9,938 nt of DNA from an uncultured Candidatus Saccharibacteria bacterium. Its GTDB lineage: Bacteria > Patescibacteriota > Saccharimonadia > Saccharimonadales > Saccharimonadaceae. A model generated the notes under the pieces. That model was not told the origin of the DNA, did not search any database, and saw nothing but the letters and a program-made list of their open reading frames with translations. Shown here in pieces: positions 1 through 5,885 of this stretch. Location: NCBI GenBank assembly GCA_949070545.1, contig CARTQV010000025.1, positions 1 through 9,938 on the forward strand. Reading direction: 5' to 3'. A program made the translations under genes and the position numbers. Numbering within the stretch: position 1 is the first letter of the stretch; each line of letters starts with the position of its first letter.

Positions 1-26
1 TCACGGAGGATTTAGCGTGTACTGAA

Positions 27-362
27 TTATTTTTCGTCGGCTTTTTCGGCTTTCTTTGCGGCCTCTTTTTCAGCCTTTTTTGCTTTGTTGCTGAGGTTGG
101 CGCGCAAGGCTTCGGCCTTCTTCGCGCGGGCTTTGAAGCGGTCAACACGACCTTCGGTGTCGATAATCTTCTCTTCGCCAGTAAAGAATGGGTGAGAAGC
201 GGAAGAAATCTGGACCTTTACGAGAGGGTATTCTTTCCCGTCTTCCCAAGTGATAGTTTCAGTGCTTTGGGCGGTCGAGCGAGTCAAGAACGAAAACTTC
301 GCCGCTTCGTCAGCGAACACCACATAGCGATAATCTTTAGGATGTGATACTTTGTTACTCAT
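27..362 (-). CDS. rpmE2: Ribosomal protein bL31, type B (zinc-independent), with Lys/Ala-rich tail
   Basis: This 111-residue protein is a structural component of the large ribosomal subunit, in the region of the central protuberance and the inter-subunit bridge. The family match is clear: residues 6-16 (SHPKDYRYVVF), the ST-rich segment near 28-36, DGKEYPL at 41-47, and the signature SSASHPFFTGEEK at 53-65 followed by DTEGRVDRF at 68-76. There is no cysteine, so the zinc CxxC of type A bL31 is absent and this is the C-minus (type B) form. Type B proteins usually have about 80-90 residues; the surplus is a low-complexity basic tail from about residue 77 to the end, with KKAEK-like repeats. The stop is TAA. 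A near-consensus promoter lies immediately upstream, and a terminator for the previous gene abuts it, so the gene appears to be transcribed independently. Its downstream partner is outside the window. I see no Zur-like operator. Confidence 0.95.
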   Translation of the reverse strand: MSNKVSHPKDYRYVVFADEAAKFSFLTRSTAQSTETITWEDGKEYPLVKVQISSASHPFFTGEEKIIDTEGRVDRFKARAKKAEALRANLSNKAKKAEKEAAKKAEKADEK

Positions 363-372
363 AATTCCTCAC

Positions 373-401
373 ATTATAGCAAAGTTTTTTCGGGTTGTAA
401 A
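373..401 (-). promoter_or_regulatory. Sigma70-type promoter of the bL31 gene, extended -10
   Basis: On the minus strand, TTTACA (396-401) is followed after exactly 17 bp by TATAAT (373-378), with TGC just before it (extended -10). The start region reads TATAATGTGAGGA, very close to lacUV5, which predicts +1 at the A at 366. That leaves only 4 nt before the ATG at 362, so the GAGG at 367-370 would lie upstream of the transcript. The -35 starts where the preceding terminator's T-tract ends. Confidence 0.8.
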
Positions 402-434
402 GAGAAAAATGGGCCCAACCATCGTGGGGCCCAT
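400..434 (-). terminator. Intrinsic terminator after the 68-residue gene
   Basis: An 8-bp GC-rich stem has arms ATGGGCCC (409-416) and GGGCCCAT (427-434) with a 10-nt loop. On the minus strand the stem runs into five Ts (405-409) and then a pyrimidine-rich stretch. The T-tract exists only in the minus direction, so this ends transcription of the small gene just before the bL31 promoter. Confidence 0.88.
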
Positions 435-442
435 AAGTTGCG

Positions 443-466
443 ATTACGATATAGCTATATCGTAAT
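443..466. repeat. Perfect 24-bp palindrome directly after the small gene
   Basis: The arm ATTACGATATAG is followed with no spacer by its exact reverse complement CTATATCGTAAT. The dyad stops at its edges: the flanking G/G pair does not match. It lies 2 nt past the stop codon of the 68-residue gene and 8 nt before the GC-rich terminator hairpin. As RNA it would form a roughly 10-bp hairpin with an AGCU loop; as DNA it is a symmetric site for a dimeric protein. It lacks a T-tract, so it is not itself a standard terminator. I see no second copy in the window. Confidence 0.9.
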
Positions 467-468
467 GA

Positions 469-675
469 TTAACGCCCAACTCGACGAGCAAAAGCCGCAA
501 GTTGTTCTTTGGTCGCTCCGGTACGAGCGTAACGCTCGTAGGCATCTTCAGCTGTGCTACCGGTAATTCCGGTGACTGAATCAGTGATCTGACCGATACC
601 CTTGAGATAGCTGCGGTTTGCAACGTCTTCGGTCGCGCAGGTCTGCCCGCCATATCCTGAATAAGTTGTTGTCAT
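469..675 (-). CDS. Small protein of unknown function, 68 residues
   Basis: I do not recognise this protein. It has no hydrophobic membrane segment or signal peptide. It starts with a Thr/Gly/Tyr-rich stretch (MTTTYSGYGG), has a single cysteine at residue 13, and ends in a probably helical, basic segment (TAEDAYERYARTGATKEQLAAFARRVGR is residues 41-68). The start is well supported: an in-frame TGA lies directly before the ATG, and a strong ribosome binding site (AGGGGGTGA, 682-690) stands 6 nt away. An ATG at 679 in another frame gives only a 32-residue product, and the reading frame at 653 has no comparable site. The DNA looks richer in G+C than the neighbouring genes and uses common codons, which suggests high expression. 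The gene has its own likely promoter, a 5' hairpin and a terminator, so it forms a complete single-gene unit. A role as a small structural, secreted or regulatory protein is open; a dual-function RNA is also conceivable. Confidence 0.75.
   Translation of the reverse strand: MTTTYSGYGGQTCATEDVANRSYLKGIGQITDSVTGITGSTAEDAYERYARTGATKEQLAAFARRVGR
522..540. repeat. Perfect inverted repeat inside the small gene
   Basis: Nine-base arms TACGAGCGT (522-530) and ACGCTCGTA (532-540) flank a single central base. The repeat covers codons 46-51 (Tyr-Glu-Arg-Tyr-Ala-Arg) of the 68-residue gene. Shorter inverted repeats follow at 559-573 (ACCGG/CCGGT) and 575-585 (ACTGA/TCAGT), so the mRNA is probably strongly folded. 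Confidence 0.8.
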
Positions 676-681
676 TCATCT

Positions 682-690
682 TCACCCCCT
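682..690 (-). promoter_or_regulatory. Strong Shine-Dalgarno site of the small gene
   Basis: The minus strand reads AGGGGGTGA, differing by one base from the full anti-SD complement AGGAGGTGA. It is placed 6 nt before the ATG at 675 and decides that start over the overlapping ATG at 679. It is the longest such match among the genes in this window. Confidence 0.85.
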
Positions 691-720
691 TTCGCTTTGA
701 GATGAAATGGCACGTCTAAA

Positions 721-745
721 GGACCACGAGAAAATCCCGTAGTCC
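721..745 (-). promoter_or_regulatory. 10-bp hairpin at the 5' end of the small-gene mRNA
   Basis: On the minus strand, GGACTACGGG (745-736) pairs with CTCGTGGTCC (730-721) around the loop ATTTT; eight pairs are Watson-Crick and two are G-T. Only TTT follows, so as a terminator of the pilin transcript it would be weak. From the -10 at 750-755 the transcript would start around 743, so the hairpin would sit at the very 5' end of the mRNA, where it could protect the message or act as a control element. Confidence 0.6.
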
Positions 746-749
746 TCTT

Positions 750-778
750 AGTCTATGACCTTTTGATTAAAATTGCAA
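750..778 (-). promoter_or_regulatory. Likely promoter of the small gene
   Basis: TTGCAA (773-778) and TAGACT (750-755) are separated by 17 bp on the minus strand. Each hexamer matches consensus at four of six positions. The spacing and the position before a strong ribosome binding site support the call. The -35 overlaps a small hairpin (776-789), so the end of the pilin transcript and this promoter are interleaved. Confidence 0.5.
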
Positions 779-789
779 GCAAAAGCTTG
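776..789 (-). terminator. Weak possible terminator after the pilin gene
   Basis: On the minus strand, CAAGC-TTTT-GCTTG makes a 5-bp stem with a TTTT loop, 24 nt past the pilin stop codon. It is followed by CAATTTTAATC, which is T-rich but not a clean T-tract. It could end the pilin message, possibly leakily, so some read-through into the small gene is possible. Confidence 0.35.
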
Positions 790-813
790 ATGGATATGCA
801 CTCTACGCGCTAG

Positions 814-1320
814 TTACGCGAATACACTCTTCAAGACGAAGTTCACGATGGCAAAGGCAAGCAAAGCTACAATTAAACCAACAATGCCGAACAGGACCGT
901 ATTCTTGCCCTTGGTAGTTTTTGCAGTATCACCCTGTGACGTTGCAAAAGTAATACCACCAATCACAATCATCACAACTGATACAATCCCCACAAGCCCA
1001 ACGATGACATTGATGACGGTGTTGAGTTTTGTCATTAACCCACCGTTTACTTTGGAGTCTGGCTTGACGTTGCAACCGGCGGGAGTAGTCGGGATCTCAT
1101 CTGGACCATAGTCACCTTTGTGTTTAGCATACCAAGAAGTCTCTGGACATAACTTATTTGCTTTGTTTTTGGCTGCTTCTACTTTGGCTGCTTCTGCCTC
1201 TTCTTTGGTAGTGGGTGTTTCAGCATATGCCTCCGTTGCTCCCTTGACTGTGACGGTGGCCACTCCGACGATCTCGCTGATGGCCATAATTCCGGCAATG
1301 AATAAAGTTTTAATTTTCAT
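814..1320 (-). CDS. T4SS-type pilin (VirB2/TrbC-like), secreted membrane protein
   Basis: This 168-residue protein resembles the VirB2/TrbC-like type IV secretion pilins common in CPR bacteria. It has a Sec signal-like N-terminus (residues 1-33) with a likely cleavage after AYA. A polar, charged stretch with a Glu/Ala/Lys-rich helix follows (35-57), then a segment with two cysteines (near 58 and 83) that could form a disulfide. Two hydrophobic helices follow, about 102-124 and 142-166, joined by a short polar loop with ATSQGDTAKTTKGKN. The second helix motif, GIVGLIVALLAFAIVNFVL, is typical of the group. The start at 1320 has an AAGGAAG ribosome binding site 6 nt upstream. The gene has its own promoter and a hairpin leader. 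No other type IV secretion gene (VirB4, VirB6, VirD4) is in the window, so it is an orphan pilin here. Family assignment is confident; its role in a pilus, DNA uptake or host contact is inference. Confidence 0.85.
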   Translation of the reverse strand: MKIKTLFIAGIMAISEIVGVATVTVKGATEAYAETPTTKEEAEAAKVEAAKNKANKLCPETSWYAKHKGDYGPDEIPTTPAGCNVKPDSKVNGGLMTKLNTVINVIVGLVGIVSVVMIVIGGITFATSQGDTAKTTKGKNTVLFGIVGLIVALLAFAIVNFVLKSVFA

Positions 1321-1340
1321 GTTTACTTCCTTTCCGTTAG

Positions 1341-1359
1341 CCCAGTAAATGCTGCTGGG
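1341..1359 (-). promoter_or_regulatory. Hairpin in the pilin mRNA leader
   Basis: CCCAG (1341-1345) and CTGGG (1355-1359) can pair around a 9-nt loop in the roughly 54-nt leader between the predicted start near 1374 and the ATG. The structure ends about 10 nt before the AAGGAAG site, so it does not hide it. There is no T-tract, so it is not a terminator. Confidence 0.4.
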
Positions 1360-1380
1360 GAGGGGTAATTTATTAGGACT

Positions 1381-1410
1381 ATTTTACCATAAACATTTTA
1401 AAACTTACAA
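1381..1410 (-). promoter_or_regulatory. Promoter of the pilin gene, extended -10
   Basis: On the minus strand, TTGTAA (1405-1410) is followed after 18 bp by TAAAAT (1381-1386), which is preceded by TGG, an extended -10. The spacer is AT-rich. The gap after the helicase gene is only 97 nt and shows no clear terminator, so read-through from upstream is also possible. Confidence 0.65.
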
Positions 1411-1417
1411 TTCTGTT

Positions 1418-4400
1418 TTAGTTTTGTTCGAGCAATTTCACGACGAAGGTTTTTATGTCTTTCAGGGTGCGACTTTTGTCAGACGCGAGATTCAAGTCTG
1501 TGTCTTCTAAAAACTCTAAACTTGTAATTTGTCGATAGACGACTTTCATTAATGCCTTCAATTCAGCTTCTTCGTTTTCGCTAAACTCATAAACTTTGTC
1601 ATAGACTCTATCGTCTTGGTCGGGCGAAACGAACAGGATATGGCCTTTTGTGACTTTATAATTACGGTAACTCGGGGATAAGTTCAATAATAGTTTATAG
1701 AATCCAAGCTGGAGAGCATATTTATACAAGCTGGGATGGTTTTGCCATTTTCCGTCATGGAAATTGCCGGTTTTAAAATCATAGACTTCAATAGTCTTCG
1801 CTTTTTCGTTAATCTCGAGATGGTCAATTTTGCCAGTTAGTGGTACGCCGTCGAGATTCGGGCGTTCGGCTCCGAGGCTAACTTCGGCTTTTGCGCCTTC
1901 TGCCCGCAAAATATCTCGGAAACTTTTTAGCGCAATTTTTAGTCCATGGCTCCCACGATCCTTTAACTCTTCGATATCATGTTGTGGTAGTGGCAATTCT
2001 GCCGCCTTTTCGCGCAAGAACTCGATCGCATTATCATCACTGACTTTTCCGTTTGTGACTTGCTCAAAGCTTGCGTGCATGAGATTGCCATAAGCCAATG
2101 CGACCGTGAGCGGTTCGTCGGGCGCATGTAAGATGCGACGCCGATAAACCGTTTCGGGGCCAGCATAAATAATGTCGATAAAACTAGCCAAATCAGTTGC
2201 AGTGAGACGATAGTTCTTCAAACGTGATGTGAGTAGTAACTTCAAATCGGGCTCCAGAACTTCATATTTAGACATCCAACCTTGGCGTTTCGCGAGGAGT
2301 TGGGTTTCTTGGTTGAAATCTTTGGTATGTAGCCTGATCTCTTGATACTTTTCTGGCAAGAATGGCGAAATTTGTACTTCGGATTTTTCATCGCGTTGTT
2401 CATTGAGGTATCCTAGCCGAGCAGTTGTTTTGTCGAAAAAGTTTTGTATGGAATTTGTCATGATAAGGTGTTCCTTTGCGCGTGTTGCAGCGACGAACAA
2501 AAGCCTTAATCTTTCATCGTCCGTAATTCCAGTATGACGAATTTGTACTAAGTTGCTCGGTAGGCTAAAAAGGTTGTTATTACCCTTTGCTTTTCCCCAG
2601 GCGAGTTCATCGACTGAAATTAGGAAAACATATTTGAACTCTAGACCTTTGCTTTTGTGTGCGGACATGATTTGTACGGCGGGCTGACCATCTTGGAAAG
2701 AACTGGTATTCATGATCCCTGCCCCAGCATCTTCATAATCTTTCAGCGTATCGATAAAGTCAGCTAATTTCAATTGCGATTTTTGCATGTGTTCGTTAGT
2801 AATATTTCTTAACGTCGCTAAGTTGTCGTAAAACTCGAGTTTTTGCGTATCATTGAGCACTTTGTCATAATAATCCAAAAACTTCGACTTCGCTTTGCTC
2901 TTTGGTAGCACGGCGTTCCCTAACAAATAATCAAGCCAGAGTTCTAAAGGTGCTTCAAAACTCAGCATCACGAGCTCAGCTAGCCAAGCACTAATATTTT
3001 GTAGCTGTTTACTCTCTGCTTTCGATAAGACATCTAGAATCCTGCCTTTACTGTCATGGAGTTTTTGTGCCACGTCTAGCGCTTCAAGTGGTGAAACTTC
3101 AAAAAACGGAAAAGATAGGATTTCGAGTAAATAATGCGCAGGATTTTTCCCATTCGCGAGGGCGTCCACAACTTCAGCAAGTACAATGAGCTCGTGCAAT
3201 TTTTCGTCTTCGAGTAAATTCGCTCTTTTCTCATAAGCAACGTTCAGCTCGCGTGCTTTCAGATATGGTAATAACGGTTCGATGAACTTATGCTTTGGTG
3301 CGATGATGGCGATTTCATTAGCATCTTCACCATTCTTCACGAGTTCCGCAATTTTTTCAGCTAGCCAATAATATTCGTCGGTTGCAGCCTGGAATTCGTG
3401 CCGTTCGATTGTTTGAAAAACTGCCTTTTTATTATCCTTTCTGGCTAAATCTTTCATCGAACGTAAAATCTTTTCGATATTGTGATGCTTGGCAAAACTA
3501 TCGTCGATTTCGAGCGCGATATGATGAGAGAAATCTAGAATTTCGCCACGACTACGGTAATTGTCATGCAAAGTAACTACTTTGGCTTGATAATGATTCT
3601 GAAAATCAAGCAAGTTGGATGCGCTGGCACCTTGGAACTCAAAAATAGCTTGGTCATCGTCACCAACCGCCATGATAAGCGGGCGTTCATAGTCGGTCAA
3701 GAGTTTAATGAGTTCAAACTGCGAAGGGTTGGTATCTTGGAACTCGTCGAGTAGAATATATTGGAAGCTCTCCGATAAACTTAGTCGAAATCCGCGATCA
3801 GTCTTTAGAGCCAAAATCGCTTCTTCGATCATGTCGGCAAAATCGAACAACCCTTCAGTTTTTAATTGTTTGTCATAAATGTGCATAACTTCGGCGAGTG
3901 AAGTGAGTTTTCTATTTGCGATATGATCTTTCAAACGATAGCCACCATTTTCTTCGCGTTCAAAACGTTTATTTTTCCATTTTGTGAGGCTTGAAACGCT
4001 TGGTTTTTCTTTCACGCTCTCTGCTGTGATAATTTCTGACAACTCGCGTACCAAAATATTCGCTGAACGTTCGATATCCTTTGTAATTGGTTTCGCGCTG
4101 GAAAAATCTGTCAAAACTTCGAGCAGAGGCTGATAAACCTCTGCCACCGCAACGTCGAATTTCTCGCGCGGTTTTAGTCTCAGTAAAATCTCTGAAACCA
4201 GCCCAGAAATTGCATTGCTATCTTTAATATTTATTTTCGCAATCTCTCGTAGGTCGCTTGCGCTGAGTCGGGCAGATTTGGCGTGAGCAATCGTCTCAGC
4301 GATATCATCTAGATTTGCAGTTTTTAGAATATCAGTTACGGGGAGTTTTTCCTGGATTTCATGCAAAAGTTTATGCGTTGTGACATTGTCGATGACGCTG

Positions 4401-4717
4401 TCGAGTCGCCGGCTAAAGTTTTCGGCATAATTCTGATAACGCTCGAGAATATAAGTGCCGAAAGCGTGATAAGTATAGATATGAACGTCAGCGGCGGTTT
4501 GGCCAATCATGGTTCCGAGACGGTCGCACATGTTACTCGCTCCAGATTCGGTGAAAGTCAAACATAGAATATTCTCAGAGTTTGCGTCGGTTTGCTCGAG
4601 GATATAGGCAACTTTCGTAGAGAGCAACTCCGTTTTTCCAGTGCCTGGTCCCGCCAAAACTAGCAAAGGTCCCTCGAGATATTCGACGGCGGTTTTTTGT
4701 TCTAGATTAAGCGCCAT
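1418..4717 (-). CDS. UvrD/Rep-family helicase fused to RecB-like PD-(D/E)XK nuclease
   Basis: An ATP-driven SF1A DNA helicase with a C-terminal nuclease, expected to process DNA ends for repair or degrade foreign DNA. Counting from the ATG at 4717 (1,099 residues), the helicase motifs are complete: Q motif LNLEQKTAV (3-11), Walker A AGPGTGKT (22-29), DEFQDT (324-329), GDDDQ (352-356), NYRS (386-389), motif V around SAHKSKGLEF (685-694) and motif VI ERLRLLFVAATRA (735-747). The nuclease follows, with H881, an upstream Glu near 945, D965 (GKIDHLEI), D980-F-K982 (YDFKTG) and QLGFY (1003-1007), matching the RecB/AddA His-Glu-Asp-Asp-Lys pattern. I chose 4717 because GGAGAGGA (4721-4728) precedes it and the Q motif begins at once; starting at 4807 would add 30 unrelated residues inside the methyltransferase gene. 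It overlaps that gene by 11 nt. The size resembles AddA or mycobacterial AdnA/AdnB. No AddB-like partner is in the window. Confidence 0.9.
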   Translation of the reverse strand: MALNLEQKTAVEYLEGPLLVLAGPGTGKTELLSTKVAYILEQTDANSENILCLTFTESGASNMCDRLGTMIGQTAADVHIYTYHAFGTYILERYQNYAENFSRRLDSVIDNVTTHKLLHEIQEKLPVTDILKTANLDDIAETIAHAKSARLSASDLREIAKINIKDSNAISGLVSEILLRLKPREKFDVAVAEVYQPLLEVLTDFSSAKPITKDIERSANILVRELSEIITAESVKEKPSVSSLTKWKNKRFEREENGGYRLKDHIANRKLTSLAEVMHIYDKQLKTEGLFDFADMIEEAILALKTDRGFRLSLSESFQYILLDEFQDTNPSQFELIKLLTDYERPLIMAVGDDDQAIFEFQGASASNLLDFQNHYQAKVVTLHDNYRSRGEILDFSHHIALEIDDSFAKHHNIEKILRSMKDLARKDNKKAVFQTIERHEFQAATDEYYWLAEKIAELVKNGEDANEIAIIAPKHKFIEPLLPYLKARELNVAYEKRANLLEDEKLHELIVLAEVVDALANGKNPAHYLLEILSFPFFEVSPLEALDVAQKLHDSKGRILDVLSKAESKQLQNISAWLAELVMLSFEAPLELWLDYLLGNAVLPKSKAKSKFLDYYDKVLNDTQKLEFYDNLATLRNITNEHMQKSQLKLADFIDTLKDYEDAGAGIMNTSSFQDGQPAVQIMSAHKSKGLEFKYVFLISVDELAWGKAKGNNNLFSLPSNLVQIRHTGITDDERLRLLFVAATRAKEHLIMTNSIQNFFDKTTARLGYLNEQRDEKSEVQISPFLPEKYQEIRLHTKDFNQETQLLAKRQGWMSKYEVLEPDLKLLLTSRLKNYRLTATDLASFIDIIYAGPETVYRRRILHAPDEPLTVALAYGNLMHASFEQVTNGKVSDDNAIEFLREKAAELPLPQHDIEELKDRGSHGLKIALKSFRDILRAEGAKAEVSLGAERPNLDGVPLTGKIDHLEINEKAKTIEVYDFKTGNFHDGKWQNHPSLYKYALQLGFYKLLLNLSPSYRNYKVTKGHILFVSPDQDDRVYDKVYEFSENEEAELKALMKVVYRQITSLEFLEDTDLNLASDKSRTLKDIKTFVVKLLEQN

Positions 4718-5885
4718 GTTTCCTCTCCAAAACAACGAGATTTTCGAGATGCGGCGTGCGCGGGAAGAAATTGAATGGTACGACTGAGCTAATTTGGTAT
4801 TTTTCACTCAAAATCTTCACGTCGCGAGCTTGGGTCGCAGGATTGCAGGACAGATAAATCACAATTGGTGGCGTTCTTTCGAGTAATTTGTTTAACAAGT
4901 TCACATGGCAACCAGCACGTGGTGGATCGAGGATTACTGTTTCATCAGGTGTAACGAAGCCCAAGGCATCTTCAGATTTCGCATAGACACTTCTTGCTCC
5001 GCACATTTTGGTGTTTTGTTCTAGTTCTCTGTAGGCGGCTTTGTCGCACTCGACCAACACTAAATCCTGTCCGCTCGCTACGCTGAGCCCGATTGTTCCA
5101 ACACCAGCATAGAGATCAAGGACTTTCTCGGTTTTAATATGTTTTTTGATTTCTGCGAGCGCTAGTTCATAAACTGGCAGATTGATTTGGAAGAAACCGT
5201 TCGGGGAATAGCTAAATTTTTGCCCTAAGATTGTGTCTTCGAGCAACGGAAATCTCGGGTGTGGTCGATGATTTTCATATAGTCCTCCACTGACTTCACC
5301 GTTTTGATTACATCGCAGTAATAGACTTTGAAACTTGCGTGAATCTTCGTGTCTTATGTTGAGCTCAGCAATGATCTCAGTTGCACGTTGGAAAATTTCT
5401 GGCTGTTCAATGCTGGATTGCGAAATAGGAGTTTTTCGATGTGAGCCACGTTGATGAAAGGCGAGGTGGATCTTTTCGTCACTATGGTCATAATAAAGAC
5501 TATATTCCATTTTGTTGCGATAGAAAAAATTTTTTTCATCAGTCTGAACTTTTGCAATTTCGCCAGAGAAGTTCAGCTCATGCTGGCGAAAAATCTCTTT
5601 GAGAATCGCATGCTTTTCCTCTAGCTCATAATGGTAATCTAGTACTTGCCAAGGAGAGGTGGAAAGGTAACAATCGTCGCGAGGTGCAATGCGTTTTTCG
5701 GATTTTTTCACAACTTGTGTTGCAACCCCTTCGACATAATGACTCTTCGTTTTGGTAATTTCGATTTCTGAGATGACTTCGCCAGGTAATGCATTCCAGA
5801 GAAAAATCTTTTTTCCATCTGGTAATGTACCGATTCCTTGTCCTCCTGGGACAAGTTTCTCGATTTTTAGGCTCAAGTTATTCAT
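4707..5885 (-). CDS. RNA 5-methyluridine methyltransferase, RlmD/TrmA (RumA) family
   Basis: An SAM-dependent enzyme that methylates C5 of a uridine in 23S rRNA or tRNA. The 392 residues contain an N-terminal TRAM RNA-binding domain (about 1-60, with GGQGIGTLPDGKKIFLWNALPGE), a central domain, and a Rossmann methyltransferase domain. Visible motifs are FFQIN (231-235), the SAM loop VLDLYAGVGTIGL (255-267), DPPRAG (320-325), catalytic SCNPATQARD (346-355, nucleophile C347) and the C-terminal HLE with the catalytic-type Glu381. The [4Fe-4S] ligands of RumA are largely missing: only C72 remains in the CYLSTSPWQ segment, and the fourth position falls in SQSSIEQPEI without a cysteine. The ATG overlaps the end of the permease gene by 8 nt with only a weak ribosome binding site, suggesting translational coupling. 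Family is certain; the target uridine (U1939 or U747 of 23S rRNA, or U54 of tRNA) cannot be read from the sequence, so no symbol is given. Confidence 0.93.
   Translation of the reverse strand: MNNLSLKIEKLVPGGQGIGTLPDGKKIFLWNALPGEVISEIEITKTKSHYVEGVATQVVKKSEKRIAPRDDCYLSTSPWQVLDYHYELEEKHAILKEIFRQHELNFSGEIAKVQTDEKNFFYRNKMEYSLYYDHSDEKIHLAFHQRGSHRKTPISQSSIEQPEIFQRATEIIAELNIRHEDSRKFQSLLLRCNQNGEVSGGLYENHRPHPRFPLLEDTILGQKFSYSPNGFFQINLPVYELALAEIKKHIKTEKVLDLYAGVGTIGLSVASGQDLVLVECDKAAYRELEQNTKMCGARSVYAKSEDALGFVTPDETVILDPPRAGCHVNLLNKLLERTPPIVIYLSCNPATQARDVKILSEKYQISSVVPFNFFPRTPHLENLVVLERKHGA
4721..4728 (-). promoter_or_regulatory. Ribosome binding site that sets the helicase start
   Basis: GGAGAGGA on the minus strand ends 3 nt before the ATG at 4717, with its GGAG core 7 nt farther upstream. 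It lies within the last codons of the methyltransferase gene, as expected for coupled translation, and supports this start over the in-frame ATG at 4807. Confidence 0.75.

Noticed and set aside
1..26. CACG/CGTG short inverted repeat after the bL31 gene
   Set aside because: It is only 4 bp, near the window edge, without a T-tract in view; it cannot be judged from this sequence.
444..653. 69-residue reading frame overlapping the small gene in another frame
   Set aside because: It has no ribosome binding site and would run into the palindrome; it looks like a shadow of the 675 frame.
581..679. 32-residue reading frame from the ATG at 679, overlapping the start of the small gene
   Set aside because: It shares the ribosome binding site but is less well spaced, very arginine-rich and short, and has no recognisable features. 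The 675 frame runs cleanly to the palindrome and terminator.
1400..1425. AAAACT/AGTTTT inverted repeat around the helicase stop codon as a terminator
   Set aside because: The stem is only A/T-rich and is followed by AAAATG rather than a T-tract; it overlaps the pilin promoter.
4718..4807. Longer helicase start at the in-frame ATG at 4807
   Set aside because: It would add 30 residues unrelated to the family, lie entirely inside the methyltransferase gene and lack a ribosome binding site. The ATG at 4717 has GGAGAGGA before it and the Q motif right after it.
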